Assembly: GCA_002238565.1 (NCBI GenBank)
Contig: MPMP01000006.1
Location: forward strand, 1 to 64,000
Origin: Albidovulum sp. bin36
Lineage (GTDB): Bacteria > Pseudomonadota > Alphaproteobacteria > Rhodobacterales > Rhodobacteraceae
Length of the DNA stretch: 64,000 nucleotides
Direction: 5' to 3'
Of the stretch, positions 47,152 to 58,087 are shown piece by piece. The notes beneath the pieces were generated by a model that did not search any database, had not been told where the DNA came from, and was given only the letters and a program-made list of their open reading frames with translations. The translations under genes were made by a program, and so were the position numbers. How positions within the stretch are numbered: the stretch's first letter is position 1; each line of letters begins with the position of its first letter.

Positions 47152-47682
47152 ATGTCAATGCGTGTAATGCTTAGCAAAGCAGTTGCACAAGGCTTGCTGT
47201 GCCTGGTGGAACCGAGAATGCCGAGTGAGCCAATGATCCGATTCTTGTATGCTTCCAAAGACGTACATGACTATATTACCGGTCCGTGGACAAACAAAGA
47301 GGATGAGTTCCGATGCGGTAAGCTCTGGGCCGACTTTGACAGATTTGTTGAAGGTGGAGTGATTCCTGTTTCTCTGAACCACCCTCACCACAAGCCTCAA
47401 AATACCTACCTGTCCCGGCTGCATCCTGCCGAAAACGAAGTATGGGTGATTCGAAGTCGCGCTCCGAAACCAGGACTCAGGGTTTTTGGCAGGTTTGCAG
47501 GCAGAGACTGCTTTGTGGCGTTGCGTTGGAGGCGGAGAAAAGAGCTCGGAGGGGCAGATTCGGAAGAGTTCCACAATGAAATGTGTTGCTGTAAGGCCGT
47601 TTGGAGGCGGATATTTCCCGCCTGTGATCCATTAAAGGGGAACAACGTCGATGAATACATCTCGAAAGCCTTACTTATCTGA
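47152..47682 (+). CDS. Putative toxin of an XRE-linked cassette
   Basis: A 176-residue protein I do not firmly recognise. The centre (ENEVWVIRSRAPKPGLRVFGRFAGRDCFVALRW) has the strand pattern and basic residues of RelE/HigB-type ribonuclease toxins, followed by AVWRRIFPACDPLKGNNVDEYIS. GAGGAGG precedes the ATG. Its 3' end overlaps the XRE gene by 32 bases, the usual toxin-then-antitoxin order of HigBA-like systems. The toxin call rests on this order and weak similarity. Confidence 0.6.
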   Translation: MSMRVMLSKAVAQGLLCLVEPRMPSEPMIRFLYASKDVHDYITGPWTNKEDEFRCGKLWADFDRFVEGGVIPVSLNHPHHKPQNTYLSRLHPAENEVWVIRSRAPKPGLRVFGRFAGRDCFVALRWRRRKELGGADSEEFHNEMCCCKAVWRRIFPACDPLKGNNVDEYISKALLI

Positions 47683-48175
47683 GGTTCTTAACGGTGACAA
47701 AATTCCACTCGGAACGCTGTCCTACTTTCGAGAGCGCTTTCGCGATCGCCTTTACGATCTGGTGATCGAGGAGTTTCTGAAGCAACGTGCAGAAAGCGAT
47801 TTGACACAGGCCGAGGTTGCCCGACGAATCGGCCGCCGACCAGAGCAAATCACGCGCTGGTTCGGTGCGCCCGGCAACTGGACTCTCGAAACCGTAAGCG
47901 ATCTCTTGCTGGCGATTGCCAAGTCTGAACCTGCCGTGATTTTGTTACCTCTAGAAGGCCGTGCCAATCGCAACTATCGGGGCCAAGACCTACCAACCCA
48001 ATACCAAAGTGAACCAGAAAGTTCCCAGTTGGCCCAATCGGCGATCAGGGCCAGCGAAAAACAAGAGGGACTCAGCGCGCGCGATAGGGCCATTGAGTTC
48101 TCTTGGAATCGTCATTCCGGTCGCCTAGCGTCAAACCAGAATCATAGAGGTCGTCATGAAACTGCTTGGAATTGA
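47651..48175 (+). CDS. XRE-family HTH regulator, putative antitoxin
   Basis: A 174-residue protein with a helix-turn-helix at about residues 50-90 (DLTQAEVARRIGRRPEQITRWFGAPGNWTLETVSDLLLAI, quoted in parts). The C-terminal half is polar and probably disordered. The ATG follows AAAGGGGAA. It overlaps the upstream toxin-like gene by 32 bases and the downstream unknown gene by 20 bases, so the three are one transcription unit. Likely binds the cassette promoter. Confidence 0.75.
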   Translation: MNTSRKPYLSEVLNGDKIPLGTLSYFRERFRDRLYDLVIEEFLKQRAESDLTQAEVARRIGRRPEQITRWFGAPGNWTLETVSDLLLAIAKSEPAVILLPLEGRANRNYRGQDLPTQYQSEPESSQLAQSAIRASEKQEGLSARDRAIEFSWNRHSGRLASNQNHRGRHETAWN

Positions 48176-48815
48176 GATGAGCCGCGTTACGGCATTGTTT
48201 CAGGCGACGAGGCCGAAAGGCCAATTTTACCGCCCATACTTCGCCGCCAAAGTGGCAGAACGATACCGTTTCGGAAGCGCGCCTCAAACCATAGCCGAAT
48301 TGGAAAGACCAAAGATCGAATTCCGGCACGGCCTATTCGAAGATAGTGCGATAGAGACATTCGAAGTTTACAACGACGGCATCATTGTGACATCACGCTC
48401 AGATACGGACTTCATCGACGCGTTTATCGATGATCTTGCTACGTGGCTAACGAACGATCATGGTCTTTTCATAATTGAAACACATACGGTTCGCCAAATG
48501 TATGATAGCAGCTTGCTAGTTGAAACTGATCGGAATGTCTTCCAGCCATTTGAATCGTATGCCGAAATACTCAAATTGATTGAAAAGTCTCTTAAGGAAT
48601 CTTCAGGCTTGGGCGTCGAATTTCAGAATTATGGCTTCACACTAGCGGCAGACCAAACGCAGATTTCTGCCATGAAACCCAATCTTTTCCGATTGGAAAG
48701 GAAAGAAGGGATCGAATTTTCTCGCCATCAACTCTATTCGACTGCACCGCTCAAGACCAAGCAGCACTTGGACATTCTCGATCGACTGGAACAACTCATG
48801 CCGGACCAGTTTTGA
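48156..48815 (+). CDS. Unknown third protein of the repeat-flanked cassette
   Basis: A 219-residue soluble protein without signal peptide, membrane helix or known motif. Notable parts are YFAAKVAERYRFGSAPQTIAEL, EVYNDGIIVTSRSDTDFIDAFIDDLATWL and ERKEGIEFSRHQLYSTAPLKTKQHLDIL. The fold looks alpha/beta. It overlaps the XRE gene. An internal ATG at 48177 could be the start. Base composition is lower in GC than the flanking chromosome. It lies between the two 130-bp repeats and is probably cargo. Confidence 0.65.
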   Translation: MKLLGIEMSRVTALFQATRPKGQFYRPYFAAKVAERYRFGSAPQTIAELERPKIEFRHGLFEDSAIETFEVYNDGIIVTSRSDTDFIDAFIDDLATWLTNDHGLFIIETHTVRQMYDSSLLVETDRNVFQPFESYAEILKLIEKSLKESSGLGVEFQNYGFTLAADQTQISAMKPNLFRLERKEGIEFSRHQLYSTAPLKTKQHLDILDRLEQLMPDQF

Positions 48816-49306
48816 ATTTATCGGAAAACGCTGCCAAATGGCCTCGCTTGCCCTACGACTGATCGGGGTCGTTTGCGGGAGGGGGCAGGCCTTGTCAAAA
48901 GTCGAGGCGAACAGACCTGCAAATGCCAGAGGCGCATTTGCAGCGCCTGTCGAAATTTCGATCCGGTGGAAGCGGAGCGGCTCCGGCGGCGCGTTCGTTC
49001 GGGGGATTCGGCGGCGGGAGCCGAATAGAGGCAATCGTCCAAAGGGATTTGGGCGGCGAAGGCCGGCTTCGGGCAAAAAAAATGCGCGTCCGCCGTGTTC
49101 CGCTTTGCGGTCGCCGGCCGAGGCATGGTCTGGCTCGCGGCGTCCGGCGGCGAAAGCCAAAAGTTCATACTGCGCCATTGGAGCGCGATTCGGAGCGGCG
49201 CGATGTATTCAAATGAGCCTGCGCCCGTTCCGGCGCGGCCAGTCGCAGGAAAAGCAGGCGAAACGCCCGTCGCCCGAATCCGATAAAATTCGAGTCGTGC
49301 GAACGG
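48816..49306. other. Non-coding region with repeat copy 2
   Basis: Holds the second 130-bp repeat (48891-49020) and 290 bases beyond it. Open frames run through it on both strands but none resembles a known protein, so I treat the region as non-coding or an RNA-level element. Confidence 0.45.
48891..49020. repeat. 130-bp structured direct repeat, copy 2
   Basis: Second copy of 46861-46990, 5 mismatches in 130. The 10-bp stem is conserved at 48917-48926 and 48934-48943; the one difference within the hairpin is in the loop, so the fold is preserved. Sequence beyond 49020 differs from that after copy 1. Confidence 0.9.
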
Positions 49307-50920
49307 CTAGGCGACTCTTTCGGACAAATTGGGGATTTCGCCAAATGCAGCTTTAATCAACGTGCGCGTATAGTCCGATTGCGGGTTGTTGAAAATTTCG
49401 TCGGAGTTCCCCGCTTCAACGATATCCCCTTTGTTGAGAACAATCATCTTGTGTGAAAGCGCTTTGACTACGCGCAAGTCGTGACTGATGAACATGTATG
49501 CAAGCTTGTACTTTTTCTGGAGGCTGAGCAGCAAATCTATGATCTGAACTTGAACGGTCATGTCGAGCGCGGAGGTCGGCTCGTCCAGGACGACAAGCTT
49601 CGGATTCAGTATCATGGCCCTCGCGATTGCGATTCGCTGGCGCTGGCCGCCGGAAAACTCGTGCGGATACCTTTCCAGCATGCCGGGGTCGAGGCCGACC
49701 TCCTTAAGAATCGATATCGTTTGCTGACGCTTGTCCATGCTACCGGAAGCGCCATGGACATCCAGTCCTTCCGAGACGATTTGCTCTATCGTAAGGCGGG
49801 GCGAAAGAGAGCCGTAGGGGTCCTGGAAGACAACTTGCATATTCCTGCGAAGCTCGCGCATTTCGCGGAACTTCAGGCCTTGGATGTTTTTGCCGGCGAA
49901 AATGATCGGTCCTTTCGAGGACACGAGCCTAAGTATCGCCAGCGCCAGCGTCGTCTTCCCCGATCCCGATTCGCCTACGATTCCGAGAGTTTCGCCTTGC
50001 CGCACTGAAATGCTGGCGGAATTGACCGCCTTTATGTGGTCTACGGTGCGTCGCATAAAACCGCGCTGAACGGGGAACCAGATTCGAAGATCTTTGGTCT
50101 CGATAATGACCTTGCCGTTTTCCGGCGGCGGCGGCGGGCTTCCCGAAGGTTCGGCATCGAGCAGAAGCTTCGTGTAGCGATGCGAAGGCTCGGCAAAAAT
50201 CTTCTCTTTCGGGCCTTGCTCGACAATTTCCCCGTTCTGCATGACGCATACCCGGTCGGCGATTTTCCTGACGATGTTGAGATCGTGAGTAATGAACAGG
50301 AGCGCCATTCCTTCCGTCTCTTTGAGCTCGGCAAGCAATTCCAGGATTTGAGCCTGTATCGTTACGTCGAGAGCAGTCGTAGGCTCGTCGGCGATGAGGA
50401 GATCCGGGCCGTTGGCGAGCGCCATCGCGATCATGATGCGCTGTCGCTGCCCGCCGGAAAGCTGGTGGGGATAGTCCTTCAAGCGATGTTCCGCCCTGTC
50501 GATCCCGGTTTTTCGAAGCAAGTCGACAATGATGGATTTCGCCTCGGCGCCTTCGATGCCCTGGTGAAGCGACAAGCTTTCGCGAATCTGCTTTTCTATC
50601 GTGTGCAGCGGATTGAGCGACGTCATCGGCTCCTGGAAAATGAAGCTGATGTCGTTTCCGCGAGTTTTACGGAGGGTGGCTTCCGGCGCGCCGATCATTT
50701 CCCTGCCGCGATACAGAACGGAACCGCCGGTCGCCGCGTTGTCGGGAAGCAACCCCACGATCGACAAAGCCGTCACCGACTTGCCGGAACCCGATTCGCC
50801 TACGATCGCGACGGTTTCCCCGCGATCGACATCGAAGTCGATGCCGCGGACGGCGCGAATTTCCTTCCCGTCCTGCCGAAAGACGATGGAAAGGTCGCGG
50901 CACTTCAGGAACGAGCTCAC
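49307..50920 (-). CDS. yejF: Peptide ABC transporter ATPase, fused (YejF)
   Basis: A 537-residue tandem ATPase with two full ABC domains. Domain 1 has GESGSGKSV and [33 protein letters not shown] (in parts, about residues 40-190); domain 2 has GESGSGKTT and [33 protein letters not shown] (about 320-465). It energises an oligopeptide importer (microcin C-type family). Last gene of yejABEF, overlapping yejE by 4 bases. Confidence 0.95.
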   Translation of the reverse strand: MSSFLKCRDLSIVFRQDGKEIRAVRGIDFDVDRGETVAIVGESGSGKSVTALSIVGLLPDNAATGGSVLYRGREMIGAPEATLRKTRGNDISFIFQEPMTSLNPLHTIEKQIRESLSLHQGIEGAEAKSIIVDLLRKTGIDRAEHRLKDYPHQLSGGQRQRIMIAMALANGPDLLIADEPTTALDVTIQAQILELLAELKETEGMALLFITHDLNIVRKIADRVCVMQNGEIVEQGPKEKIFAEPSHRYTKLLLDAEPSGSPPPPPENGKVIIETKDLRIWFPVQRGFMRRTVDHIKAVNSASISVRQGETLGIVGESGSGKTTLALAILRLVSSKGPIIFAGKNIQGLKFREMRELRRNMQVVFQDPYGSLSPRLTIEQIVSEGLDVHGASGSMDKRQQTISILKEVGLDPGMLERYPHEFSGGQRQRIAIARAMILNPKLVVLDEPTSALDMTVQVQIIDLLLSLQKKYKLAYMFISHDLRVVKALSHKMIVLNKGDIVEAGNSDEIFNNPQSDYTRTLIKAAFGEIPNLSERVA

Positions 50921-52026
50921 TGGAAGATCTTTCTAGGATCGAAAGCGTCTCGCACGCCTTCGAAGATGAACACGAGCAGGGATAGCATGACCGCGAATGT
51001 AACGAATGCAGTTATGCCCAGCCAGGGAGCTTGAAGATTCTGCTTGGCCTGGAGCGTCAGCTCGCCGAGAGAAGGACCTGATCGAGGAAGGCCGAATCCC
51101 AGGAAATCAAGCACCGCGAGCGATCCTATGGTTCCGGTCGTAATGAATGGCAGCAGCGTAACCGTCGCGACCAGGGCGTTCGGCAATACGTGCCGGAACA
51201 TGATCTTCCAATCCGCGACTCCCAGCGCTCTGGCGGCGCGAACATATTCGAAATTGCGGGCGCGAAGGAATTCCGCGCGTACGACGCCGACCAGGGCGGT
51301 CCAGCCGAACAGCGTCATCAATATCACCAGGAGCCAAAAGTTCATGCGCCAGATCGCGGCGACGATTATGATGATGTAGAGCGAAGGCGTGGCGGACCAG
51401 ATTTCAATGACGCGCTGGAAAATCAGATCGATCCATCCCCCGAAGTATCCTTGCACGGCCCCGGCCGCGATGCCTATTGCCGTCGTCAGCAGAGTAACGA
51501 CCAGGGTAAACAAAATGGATAGTCGGAATCCGTAGATTATCCGCGCAAGTATATCCCGAGCCGTGTCGTCCGTTCCAAGCAGGTGATCGGCGTCAGGAGC
51601 GGATGGCGCCGCTCCCTCCACGTCGCTAACGGTGTTGTACGAGTACGGCACGGGCGGGAATACGATCCAGCCCTTTTCGATTATCTCGCCATCGACCTCG
51701 CCGTCGGCGGCATCTTCGATGACGCCTTCGGGATCGTCCCAGCAGCTTTCCAGGCCGCCGGAAATAATTAGGCACTGGACTTCGATATCGCGATACACCG
51801 CCTCGGATTTGAAATCGCCGCCGAAATAGGTTTCCGGATAGAAGGCCGTTAGCGGCGAAAGCATCTTGCCGCGGTACTTGACAAGCAAAGGCTTGTCGTT
51901 GGCGAGAAACTCCGCGAACACGGATGCGCCGAATAAAATCAGAAATACGATTAGCGACCAGAACGCTCGCCTGTTGGCGCGGAAATTCCGCCAGCGCCGC
52001 TGCCCTAGTGGAGAAAGCCTGATCAT
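50917..52026 (-). CDS. yejE: Peptide ABC transporter permease YejE
   Basis: A 369-residue permease of the OppC type. The first helix is near residues 20-45 ([22 protein letters not shown]), a large periplasmic segment follows with [23 protein letters not shown], then helices ending in [23 protein letters not shown] and [20 protein letters not shown]. The EAA loop is [21 protein letters not shown]. Coupled to yejB and yejF by 4-base overlaps. Confidence 0.94.
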   Translation of the reverse strand: MIRLSPLGQRRWRNFRANRRAFWSLIVFLILFGASVFAEFLANDKPLLVKYRGKMLSPLTAFYPETYFGGDFKSEAVYRDIEVQCLIISGGLESCWDDPEGVIEDAADGEVDGEIIEKGWIVFPPVPYSYNTVSDVEGAAPSAPDADHLLGTDDTARDILARIIYGFRLSILFTLVVTLLTTAIGIAAGAVQGYFGGWIDLIFQRVIEIWSATPSLYIIIIVAAIWRMNFWLLVILMTLFGWTALVGVVRAEFLRARNFEYVRAARALGVADWKIMFRHVLPNALVATVTLLPFITTGTIGSLAVLDFLGFGLPRSGPSLGELTLQAKQNLQAPWLGITAFVTFAVMLSLLVFIFEGVRDAFDPRKIFQ

Positions 52027-53105
52027 GTCTCTCGCGATTCGAAATCGATGCGCGGATCGACCCAGACATACATCAAGTCGGAAATGATTCCGACGACGAG
52101 CCCAAGCAGCCCGAACATGAACAAGGTTCCGAAAATAACGGGATAGTCGCGAGCTAGCGCGGCTTCGTAGCCAAGCCGCCCCAAGCCGTCCAGCGAAAAG
52201 ATCGTTTCGATAATTAGCGATCCGCCGAAAAAAACCGAGACGAAAACGGAAGGGAAGCCTGCGATTACTATCAGCATGGCGTTGCGGAAAACGTGGCCGT
52301 AGAGCACGCGGTTTTCCGCCAGGCCCTTTGCGCGGGCCGTCATGACGTATTGCTTATTGATTTCGTCGAGAAAGCTATTTTTGGTCAGCAGCGTAAGCGT
52401 GGCGAACGCCGAAATCGTCGACGCGAGAACGGGCAGCGCAATATGCCAGAAATAGTCCGCCACCTTTCCGAGAAGGCTTAGGTCGTCGAAATTGTCGCCG
52501 ACCAGCCCTCGCAGCGGAAAAATCTTCAAGTACGAACCGCCGGCGAAGAGAACCAGAAGCAGGATCGCGAACAGAAAGCCGGGAATCGCGTAGCCGACGA
52601 TGATAACGCCGGAGGTCCAGGTGTCGAAAGTGGTTCCGTCCCTTACGGCCTTGCGAATGCCAAGCGGAATCGACACGACGTATGCGACAAGCGTCGACCA
52701 TAGCCCCAAAGTGATCGAAACCGGCATTTTTTCGAGAATCAGATCGACCACGCTTATCGAGCGAAAAAAGCTTTCGCCGAAATCCAGGCGAATATATCCC
52801 CACAGCATCTGGAGGAATCGCTCTAGCGGCGGCTTGTCGAATCCGAACTGCTTTTCCAGTTCCTCAATGAATTCTTCGCGCAGGCCTCGCGCGCCGAGAT
52901 ATCGGTCGTCGCTTAAATTTTCCCGAAGCGCGTCGCCTCCGGTGCCGGTTATGGCTTCGAATACGTCGCCCTCGCCTTCAAGCTGAGCCAGAATCTGTTC
53001 GACCGGCCCCCCGGGTACGAACTGAACGAGGACGAAGTTCATAATCATGATCCCGAGCAAAGTCGGGATCACGAGCGCCAATCGGCGAAGAATGTATGCT
53101 CCCAT
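52023..53105 (-). CDS. yejB: Peptide ABC transporter permease YejB
   Basis: A 360-residue OppB-type permease. It starts [34 protein letters not shown] (in two parts), the canonical OppB N-terminus. [23 protein letters not shown] follows, and the C-terminal part has [19 protein letters not shown] (coupling loop) and a last helix [19 protein letters not shown]. Confidence 0.94.
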   Translation of the reverse strand: MGAYILRRLALVIPTLLGIMIMNFVLVQFVPGGPVEQILAQLEGEGDVFEAITGTGGDALRENLSDDRYLGARGLREEFIEELEKQFGFDKPPLERFLQMLWGYIRLDFGESFFRSISVVDLILEKMPVSITLGLWSTLVAYVVSIPLGIRKAVRDGTTFDTWTSGVIIVGYAIPGFLFAILLLVLFAGGSYLKIFPLRGLVGDNFDDLSLLGKVADYFWHIALPVLASTISAFATLTLLTKNSFLDEINKQYVMTARAKGLAENRVLYGHVFRNAMLIVIAGFPSVFVSVFFGGSLIIETIFSLDGLGRLGYEAALARDYPVIFGTLFMFGLLGLVVGIISDLMYVWVDPRIDFESRET

Positions 53106-53127
53106 TGGAAGCCGGCTCAGTCTTGCT

Positions 53128-55035
53128 TCAAATTGCGCCGGCCGCCCTTAAGCTTTCCGCTTTCTCTTCGTTGTACCACCAGAAGTCCAGATTGCCTAAA
53201 GCAAGCGGAGGCATTTTTTCAGGATCGGGATGTTCGAAAATGTTGTAGTACGCGACGGTGTGGACATTCTTGTACCACTGAGGAATCCAGAACCTCAGCG
53301 CCCTAAGCACCCTGTCCAAGGCCCTGACGGCCGTATTCAACTCCTCCTGCGACTTTGCCGCCAGCACATGGTCGATCAAGGTATCGACCGCGGGATCTTT
53401 CAGCCCCGCGGTGTTGAAGACGCTTGTGTCCGCAGTTTCGGAACCGAAGAATTGACGAAGTCCGGTTCCAGGCACGTAGTTGCCGCCAAGCGAATCCGTA
53501 ATAATGTCGAAGTCGTGGTTTCTGGTTCTTTCGGTATACTGAGCGTAGTCGACGCGGCTGTGAATGGCTTCGATGCCAAGTCGCTTAAGATTCTCGACGA
53601 AAGGTAGGATTATTCGGTCGAATGCGGGGCTGCTCTCGAGAAACTCGACTCTAAGCGATTCGCCTTCGGCGTTTCTTAGTACTCCATCGCCATCGACGGT
53701 CCATCCCGCTGCTTCCAGCAATTCGCTGGCCTTGCGCAGATTCGCGCGGTCGGTTTGACGGATGCCGGACGCTGGCGACATTACGGCGGGCTCGGCAAAG
53801 ACCTCGTCGGGAATTTGACCGCGAAGCGGTTCCAGGAGTTCAAGTTCATCGGCTCCCGGCAAGCCGGTGGCCGCCAGATAGCTGTTTTCCCAGAACGAGT
53901 GAATTCGCGCGTACAAGTCGTAGAACAAGGTCTTGTTGGACCATTCGAAATTGAACATGAGGCCAATCGCTTCGCGCACCCTTGGATCTTGGAACTGCGG
54001 CCTTCGCAAATTCATTACGAAGGACTGGCCTGACGCAATCCCGCCGTCGGGCAGCGTCTTGCGAATTACATGGCCCTTGTCGAGCGCATCGAAATTATAT
54101 TCGGTTGCCCACGACTTTGACAGATTTTCGGAACGGAAGGTATATGAGCCGGCCTTGAATCCTTCGAATGCCGACACGGTGTCGGCATAATACTCGACCC
54201 TTATGCTGTCGAAGTTGTTCCGGCCGACATTGATCGGCAAGTCGCTGCCCCAGTAGTCGGGATTGCGCCGATATACGATGCGCCTGTTAATATCCAGCGA
54301 ATCAAGCACGTACGGCCCCGATCCAAGCGCAGGATCCAGTCGCGATTCGTCTAGCCTCGCTTCGTTGGCTTCGAACCATGCCCTGGAGAATATGGGTATC
54401 CCGCCAATCATATCAGGATAGTCGCGAGTTGATTCAGCCGTGTTGAATGTGAATTTAATACGGTGCGGGCTTTCTATCGCCACCGATTCTACAACTTTTG
54501 CGAGCTGCGCCCTGTATGAAGGCAGGCCCTGCTCGAGGAGAATTTCGTAGCTGAACAGGACATCGTCGGCGGTTAGCGGCGACCCGTCCGAAAATTTCGC
54601 TTCGGGACGGAGGTTGTACGCCGTCCATGATCGATCGTTCGGATACTCGATCGACTCGGCAAGCAGTCCGTAGCTGGCATCGACTTCGTCGGCCGTTCCC
54701 GTCAGCATGGACTCGAAAAAAATGGAAGACAAACTGCCGGCTCGTCCCTTTCGACTGTAGGGATTCATGGAATCGAACGTGCCGAATCCCCAAATCGCAA
54801 TTTCCCCGCCCTTGGGCGCATCCGGGTTCACATAATTCAGATGATCGAAATCCTCTGCGTATTTTAGATTTCCGAATGTAGAAATTCCGTGCGAATGTAT
54901 CACGGCCTCGGATTCCGATGCCGCGCTCGAAACGGCGGCCAGCGGTAGCCAGGCAAGAAATGAAATCGCCGAAATGCTTGCCAATGCCTTCGAATGCCTA
55001 AAGCCTCTGTGCATATTATTGCTTATTTTGCTCAT
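53128..55035 (-). CDS. yejA: Peptide ABC transporter substrate-binding protein YejA
   Basis: A 635-residue family 5 periplasmic binding protein. A Sec signal peptide is near residues 15-40 ([23 protein letters not shown]). Body motifs are [30 protein letters not shown] (in parts) and TFDSMNPYS, typical of YejA. The ATG at 55035 has AGGAAA upstream; the open frame extends 20 codons further. First gene of the yejABEF operon; imports short peptides. Confidence 0.94.
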   Translation of the reverse strand: MSKISNNMHRGFRHSKALASISAISFLAWLPLAAVSSAASESEAVIHSHGISTFGNLKYAEDFDHLNYVNPDAPKGGEIAIWGFGTFDSMNPYSRKGRAGSLSSIFFESMLTGTADEVDASYGLLAESIEYPNDRSWTAYNLRPEAKFSDGSPLTADDVLFSYEILLEQGLPSYRAQLAKVVESVAIESPHRIKFTFNTAESTRDYPDMIGGIPIFSRAWFEANEARLDESRLDPALGSGPYVLDSLDINRRIVYRRNPDYWGSDLPINVGRNNFDSIRVEYYADTVSAFEGFKAGSYTFRSENLSKSWATEYNFDALDKGHVIRKTLPDGGIASGQSFVMNLRRPQFQDPRVREAIGLMFNFEWSNKTLFYDLYARIHSFWENSYLAATGLPGADELELLEPLRGQIPDEVFAEPAVMSPASGIRQTDRANLRKASELLEAAGWTVDGDGVLRNAEGESLRVEFLESSPAFDRIILPFVENLKRLGIEAIHSRVDYAQYTERTRNHDFDIITDSLGGNYVPGTGLRQFFGSETADTSVFNTAGLKDPAVDTLIDHVLAAKSQEELNTAVRALDRVLRALRFWIPQWYKNVHTVAYYNIFEHPDPEKMPPLALGNLDFWWYNEEKAESLRAAGAI

Positions 55036-55642
55036 GTTCGGATTTCCTGCGCCAATTGCCTGAATCAAACGAACATGCGTTTGATCCCATGCCAATCTGT
55101 ATAATTTACGGAGTCGAAATTTTCAACGAATTCGAATTCAATAATTTAGGAGCAGCGTTTGCGCGCCTCTATCGGCGAGTGGTCAAAGCGACTGCAATCC
55201 CTGCCTCCCCGTCCGAGAAACGGAATTCCAAGGAGCTTTGGACTCCCTTGCCCCCTAGTCAATTCAAAGTCCTGTCGCAATCCGTGCTTCAAGCGGCGCT
55301 GCTAAAGCTGGGTTGAAATTCAAGCCAGCCAACGGGTTCGTCCAAGCCGATCCATTCTCCAAACAGGCTTTCGAGCCGCGAGACAGGCAATAGCGAATGC
55401 GAAGTCCGTCGCGGCAGCACGACTATCCGGCCGACTATTCGATCAATGCAGGGCCGGATTCGCGCGGGTGCGAAACAAATTCCGTGTTCAAGCCGCCGAT
55501 TCGTTGAAGTGCTTGGATCGAATTCTGTCGGAAAAAGCGTTTATCGGCGAATTCGCGGGACAGCTGCCGTTCAAGTCGTTCGCGCCGCGCCGGGTGCTAT
55601 CCGCGAGCCAAGCCGAATTCAGGATCGAACCAAAATTTCCGA
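55036..55642. other. Intergenic region upstream of yejA
   Basis: About 600 bases without a recognisable gene. A plus-strand frame at 55468-55689 (MRNKFRVQAADSLKCLDRIL...) has no family resemblance. It must contain the yejA promoter. Confidence 0.4.
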
Positions 55643-56170
55643 TTATTGAATTGATTCCAGATAGGCGATCAAATTCGCTCTGTCCTTGACTTTAGAAAGC
55701 CCCGCAAATGACATTTTCGTGCCCGGCACGAAGGTCTTGGGCTTCATGACGAATTGATCCAAGGCATGCGCGTCCCATATGCCGCCCATTTCCATGAGCG
55801 AAGAGGAATATGCGAATTCCTCCACTGAAGCGACATCTCTGCCGACTATCTCGAACAAGTGCGGACCTGTTCCATTGATGCCGTCTTCAAGCTTGTGGCA
55901 CGCCTTGCACTTGGCGAACACTTTCTTTCCTTTCGCCGCATCTGCTTCGGCCACCAGAAGAACAATATCTACCGCTTCTTCCTGCTGGGGAGCTTCCGTC
56001 TCCATGGCGCCGCTTTCAATGGCAAGAAGCTCAGCGACTCCGTGCGCCTTGGCGCCATGCCCGCCTCCGACATGGTAAAGCGCTTCCGCTCCCCATTGAC
56101 CAAGCAAGAAAACCAACAGTGCTCCGCACAGCGCTCCCACCGCCTTGGTCCATGTCATTGTATCGAACAT
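55643..56170 (-). CDS. Membrane-anchored class I cytochrome c
   Basis: A 175-residue CycM/c552-type electron carrier. The N-terminal anchor is AVGALCGALLVFLLGQWGAEALY (about residues 11-33), an acidic/Ala linker follows, and the haem site CKACH is near residue 88 with axial Met in KMSFAGL near 153. It probably carries electrons from the bc1 complex to cytochrome oxidase. It is divergent from the pheA pseudogene, a neighbourhood conserved in alphaproteobacteria. Confidence 0.93.
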   Translation of the reverse strand: MFDTMTWTKAVGALCGALLVFLLGQWGAEALYHVGGGHGAKAHGVAELLAIESGAMETEAPQQEEAVDIVLLVAEADAAKGKKVFAKCKACHKLEDGINGTGPHLFEIVGRDVASVEEFAYSSSLMEMGGIWDAHALDQFVMKPKTFVPGTKMSFAGLSKVKDRANLIAYLESIQ

Positions 56171-56289
56171 GTGAATACTCCATTCGGCTATACTGCCAGC
56201 CTATGTTCGGCGGCTTCTATAGCCTTCCCTTTAGCGTGTGCAAGATGTAGGAGGAAATTTTGGCGCTATTCGCCCGCCGGAGGACTGAA

Positions 56290-57124
56290 ATGAGCGGAAA
56301 AATTGCATTCCAGGGCGAGCCTGGCGCGTACTCCCATGAAGCATGCACCGGCGCGAGGCCGGACATGGAGCCAATGCCCTGCTCGACATTCGAGGATGCC
56401 GTGGATGCGGTTCGGTCGGGAGCCGCCCGGCTAGCGATGCTTCCGGTCGAGAATTCGATCTACGGCCGCGTCGCGGACATTCATAGGCTGCTTCCCGAAT
56501 CGGGGCTGCACATTGTCGGCGAGCATTTCGTGCCGATCCACATCAATCTGCTCGGAATCCCAGGCGCGGCGCTGTCGGAAATCCGAACGGCAATCAGTCA
56601 TATGGTCCTGCTCGGCCAATGCCGCGAGTTCATAAGGCAAAACGGAATTCGGTCGCAAATCTGGACCGACACCGCAGCTTCGGCCAAGCACGTTGCGGAG
56701 GCCGGCGACCCGACTCTCGCGGCGGGCGGGCGAAATCTACGGGCTGGAAGTAATAGTGCCCCGCATAGAGGATGAGAAATCAAACAGGACTCGGTTCCTG
56801 GTTATGTCCGGAACCGATGACAGAACAAGGCGAAGCGAAAAAATGCTTACGTCGTTTTTTTTCGCCGTGCGCAATATCCCGGCGGCGCTTTACAAGGCGC
56901 TCGGGGGATTCGCGACGCACGGCGTCAACATGGTAAAGCTGGACAGCCATATGGTCGGCGGATCTTTTGTCAACACGCAATTTTTCGCCGATGTCGAGGG
57001 GCATCCTGACGACGAAAGGGTCAAGGGGTCGCTGGAAGAGCTCGCGCTCTTCACGACATCCATAAAGATTCTCGGCGTTTACCCTGCGGATCCGAATCGC
57101 TTTGGCGAGGCGGAGTCGACGTGA
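56290..57124 (+). pseudogene. pheA: Prephenate dehydratase PheA, frameshifted
   Basis: The first part (MSGKIAFQGEPGAYSHEAC...TDTAASAKHVAEAGDPTLAA) is the catalytic prephenate dehydratase domain; the rest (GEIYGLEVIVPRIEDEKSNRTRFLV...) and the ACT domain (SFFFAVRNIPAALYKALGGF..HGVNM) are in the +1 frame. The switch lies in the repetitive GCGGGCGGGC at about 56721-56731, where roughly five residues expected between DPTLAA and GEIYGL are absent. The sequence thus shows a deletion of not-multiple-of-three length. If real, phenylalanine synthesis by this route is lost. Confidence 0.85.
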
Positions 57125-57142
57125 ACCGCATCCGGTTTCGAG

Positions 57143-58087
57143 TCAATGGAGCTTTCCGGCCAGCCAGCTAAAGATAATGAAATGTGCGATAGCGCCTTTG
57201 CGCGGCGGCGCGACATCCTCTCGAATCCCCGCGTAGACATCGAGCATGTCTTCGCGCGAAAGCCATTTCGCGTCTTCGATTTCAGTCGCGTCGATATTTA
57301 TTTCACTTGACAGAGCTTCGCCGCGGCAGCCGATCATGAGCGATGTCGGGAACGGCCAGGGCTGGGTCGTCAGCATTTCGACTTCGCCTACTCTGACCGA
57401 TGTTTCCTCGAAAACTTCCCGACGAACCGCCGCCTCGACCGTTTCGCCGGGCTCCATGAATCCGGCGAGCAGGGAATAGGTTTTACTCGGCCACTCGTAG
57501 GAGCGTCCGACCAGTACGGAATTGCCGCGCGTTATAAGCATGATGACGACCGGGTCGGTTCGACAGAAATGCTGGGAATCGCAGTGATTGCAGTCGCGTC
57601 GCCATCCGGCGCACTCGGGATGCGACGGCCGGCCGCATCGGGCGCAATATCTGTGCGTCGAATGCCATCCCAGGACTGCTTTGGCGATCGCCGCCAGCTC
57701 CGCTTCGCGAGCATCGAGTTGCGTCATGTGAAGTCGAAGATCAACAAAAAAACACTCGTCCGGAATGTCCGGGTGGCTCTGCTTGCTCGCATCCAAAAAC
57801 TCTGACGGCCGAGCCGATTCCCCGGGGTCCCAATTCGAAATGTCGCGCGCAAATGCCGGATTGCCGTCCGTTAGCCCTAGCAGAATTGGCGATTCGGAGG
57901 AATCCTTGAAACAATCGCAGTCGGGCGGCAGCCATGCGAGCTTCGCGGACTGTCCGATCCGAATCGGGATTTTGCCGCGCCAAACGGGCAAAACGCGCGC
58001 TCCCTGCCGCCTTAGCGCGAGCCGGAGCCAATCCGAGTTCTCGCGCAGCGCGGCCCCGCGGTCGAGTCCAGTCCCGCAAAAGGTCAC
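57143..58087 (-). CDS. nudC: NAD(+) diphosphatase NudC
   Basis: Nudix enzyme that hydrolyses NAD(H) and can decap NAD-RNA. A four-cysteine Zn site is present (CARC and CNHC), followed by HFCRTDPVVIMLI, and the Nudix box GFMEPGETVEAAVRREVFEETSV matches GX5EX7REUXEEXGU. The C-terminal QPWPFPTSLMIGCRGEA is the NudC-specific motif. The start is uncertain: GTG at 58087 matches the family N-terminus (FCGTGLDRGA), while a TTG at 58129 gives 14 more residues. It converges on pheA with 18 bases between stops. Confidence 0.92.
   Translation of the reverse strand: MTFCGTGLDRGAALRENSDWLRLALRRQGARVLPVWRGKIPIRIGQSAKLAWLPPDCDCFKDSSESPILLGLTDGNPAFARDISNWDPGESARPSEFLDASKQSHPDIPDECFFVDLRLHMTQLDAREAELAAIAKAVLGWHSTHRYCARCGRPSHPECAGWRRDCNHCDSQHFCRTDPVVIMLITRGNSVLVGRSYEWPSKTYSLLAGFMEPGETVEAAVRREVFEETSVRVGEVEMLTTQPWPFPTSLMIGCRGEALSSEINIDATEIEDAKWLSREDMLDVYAGIREDVAPPRKGAIAHFIIFSWLAGKLH

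Noticed and set aside
47001-47174. A 57-codon GTG frame (VISRDVIFVARSYF...) overlapping the IS6 stub
   Set aside because: Its first third overlaps the IS6 transposase fragment in another frame and it lacks a ribosome binding site; it overlaps the true start of the toxin-like gene.
48923-49216. 97-codon frame starting in repeat copy 2 (MPEAHLQRLSKF...)
   Set aside because: The same start in copy 1 leads to an unrelated, shorter frame; low-complexity Arg/Gly-rich composition suggests it is not translated.
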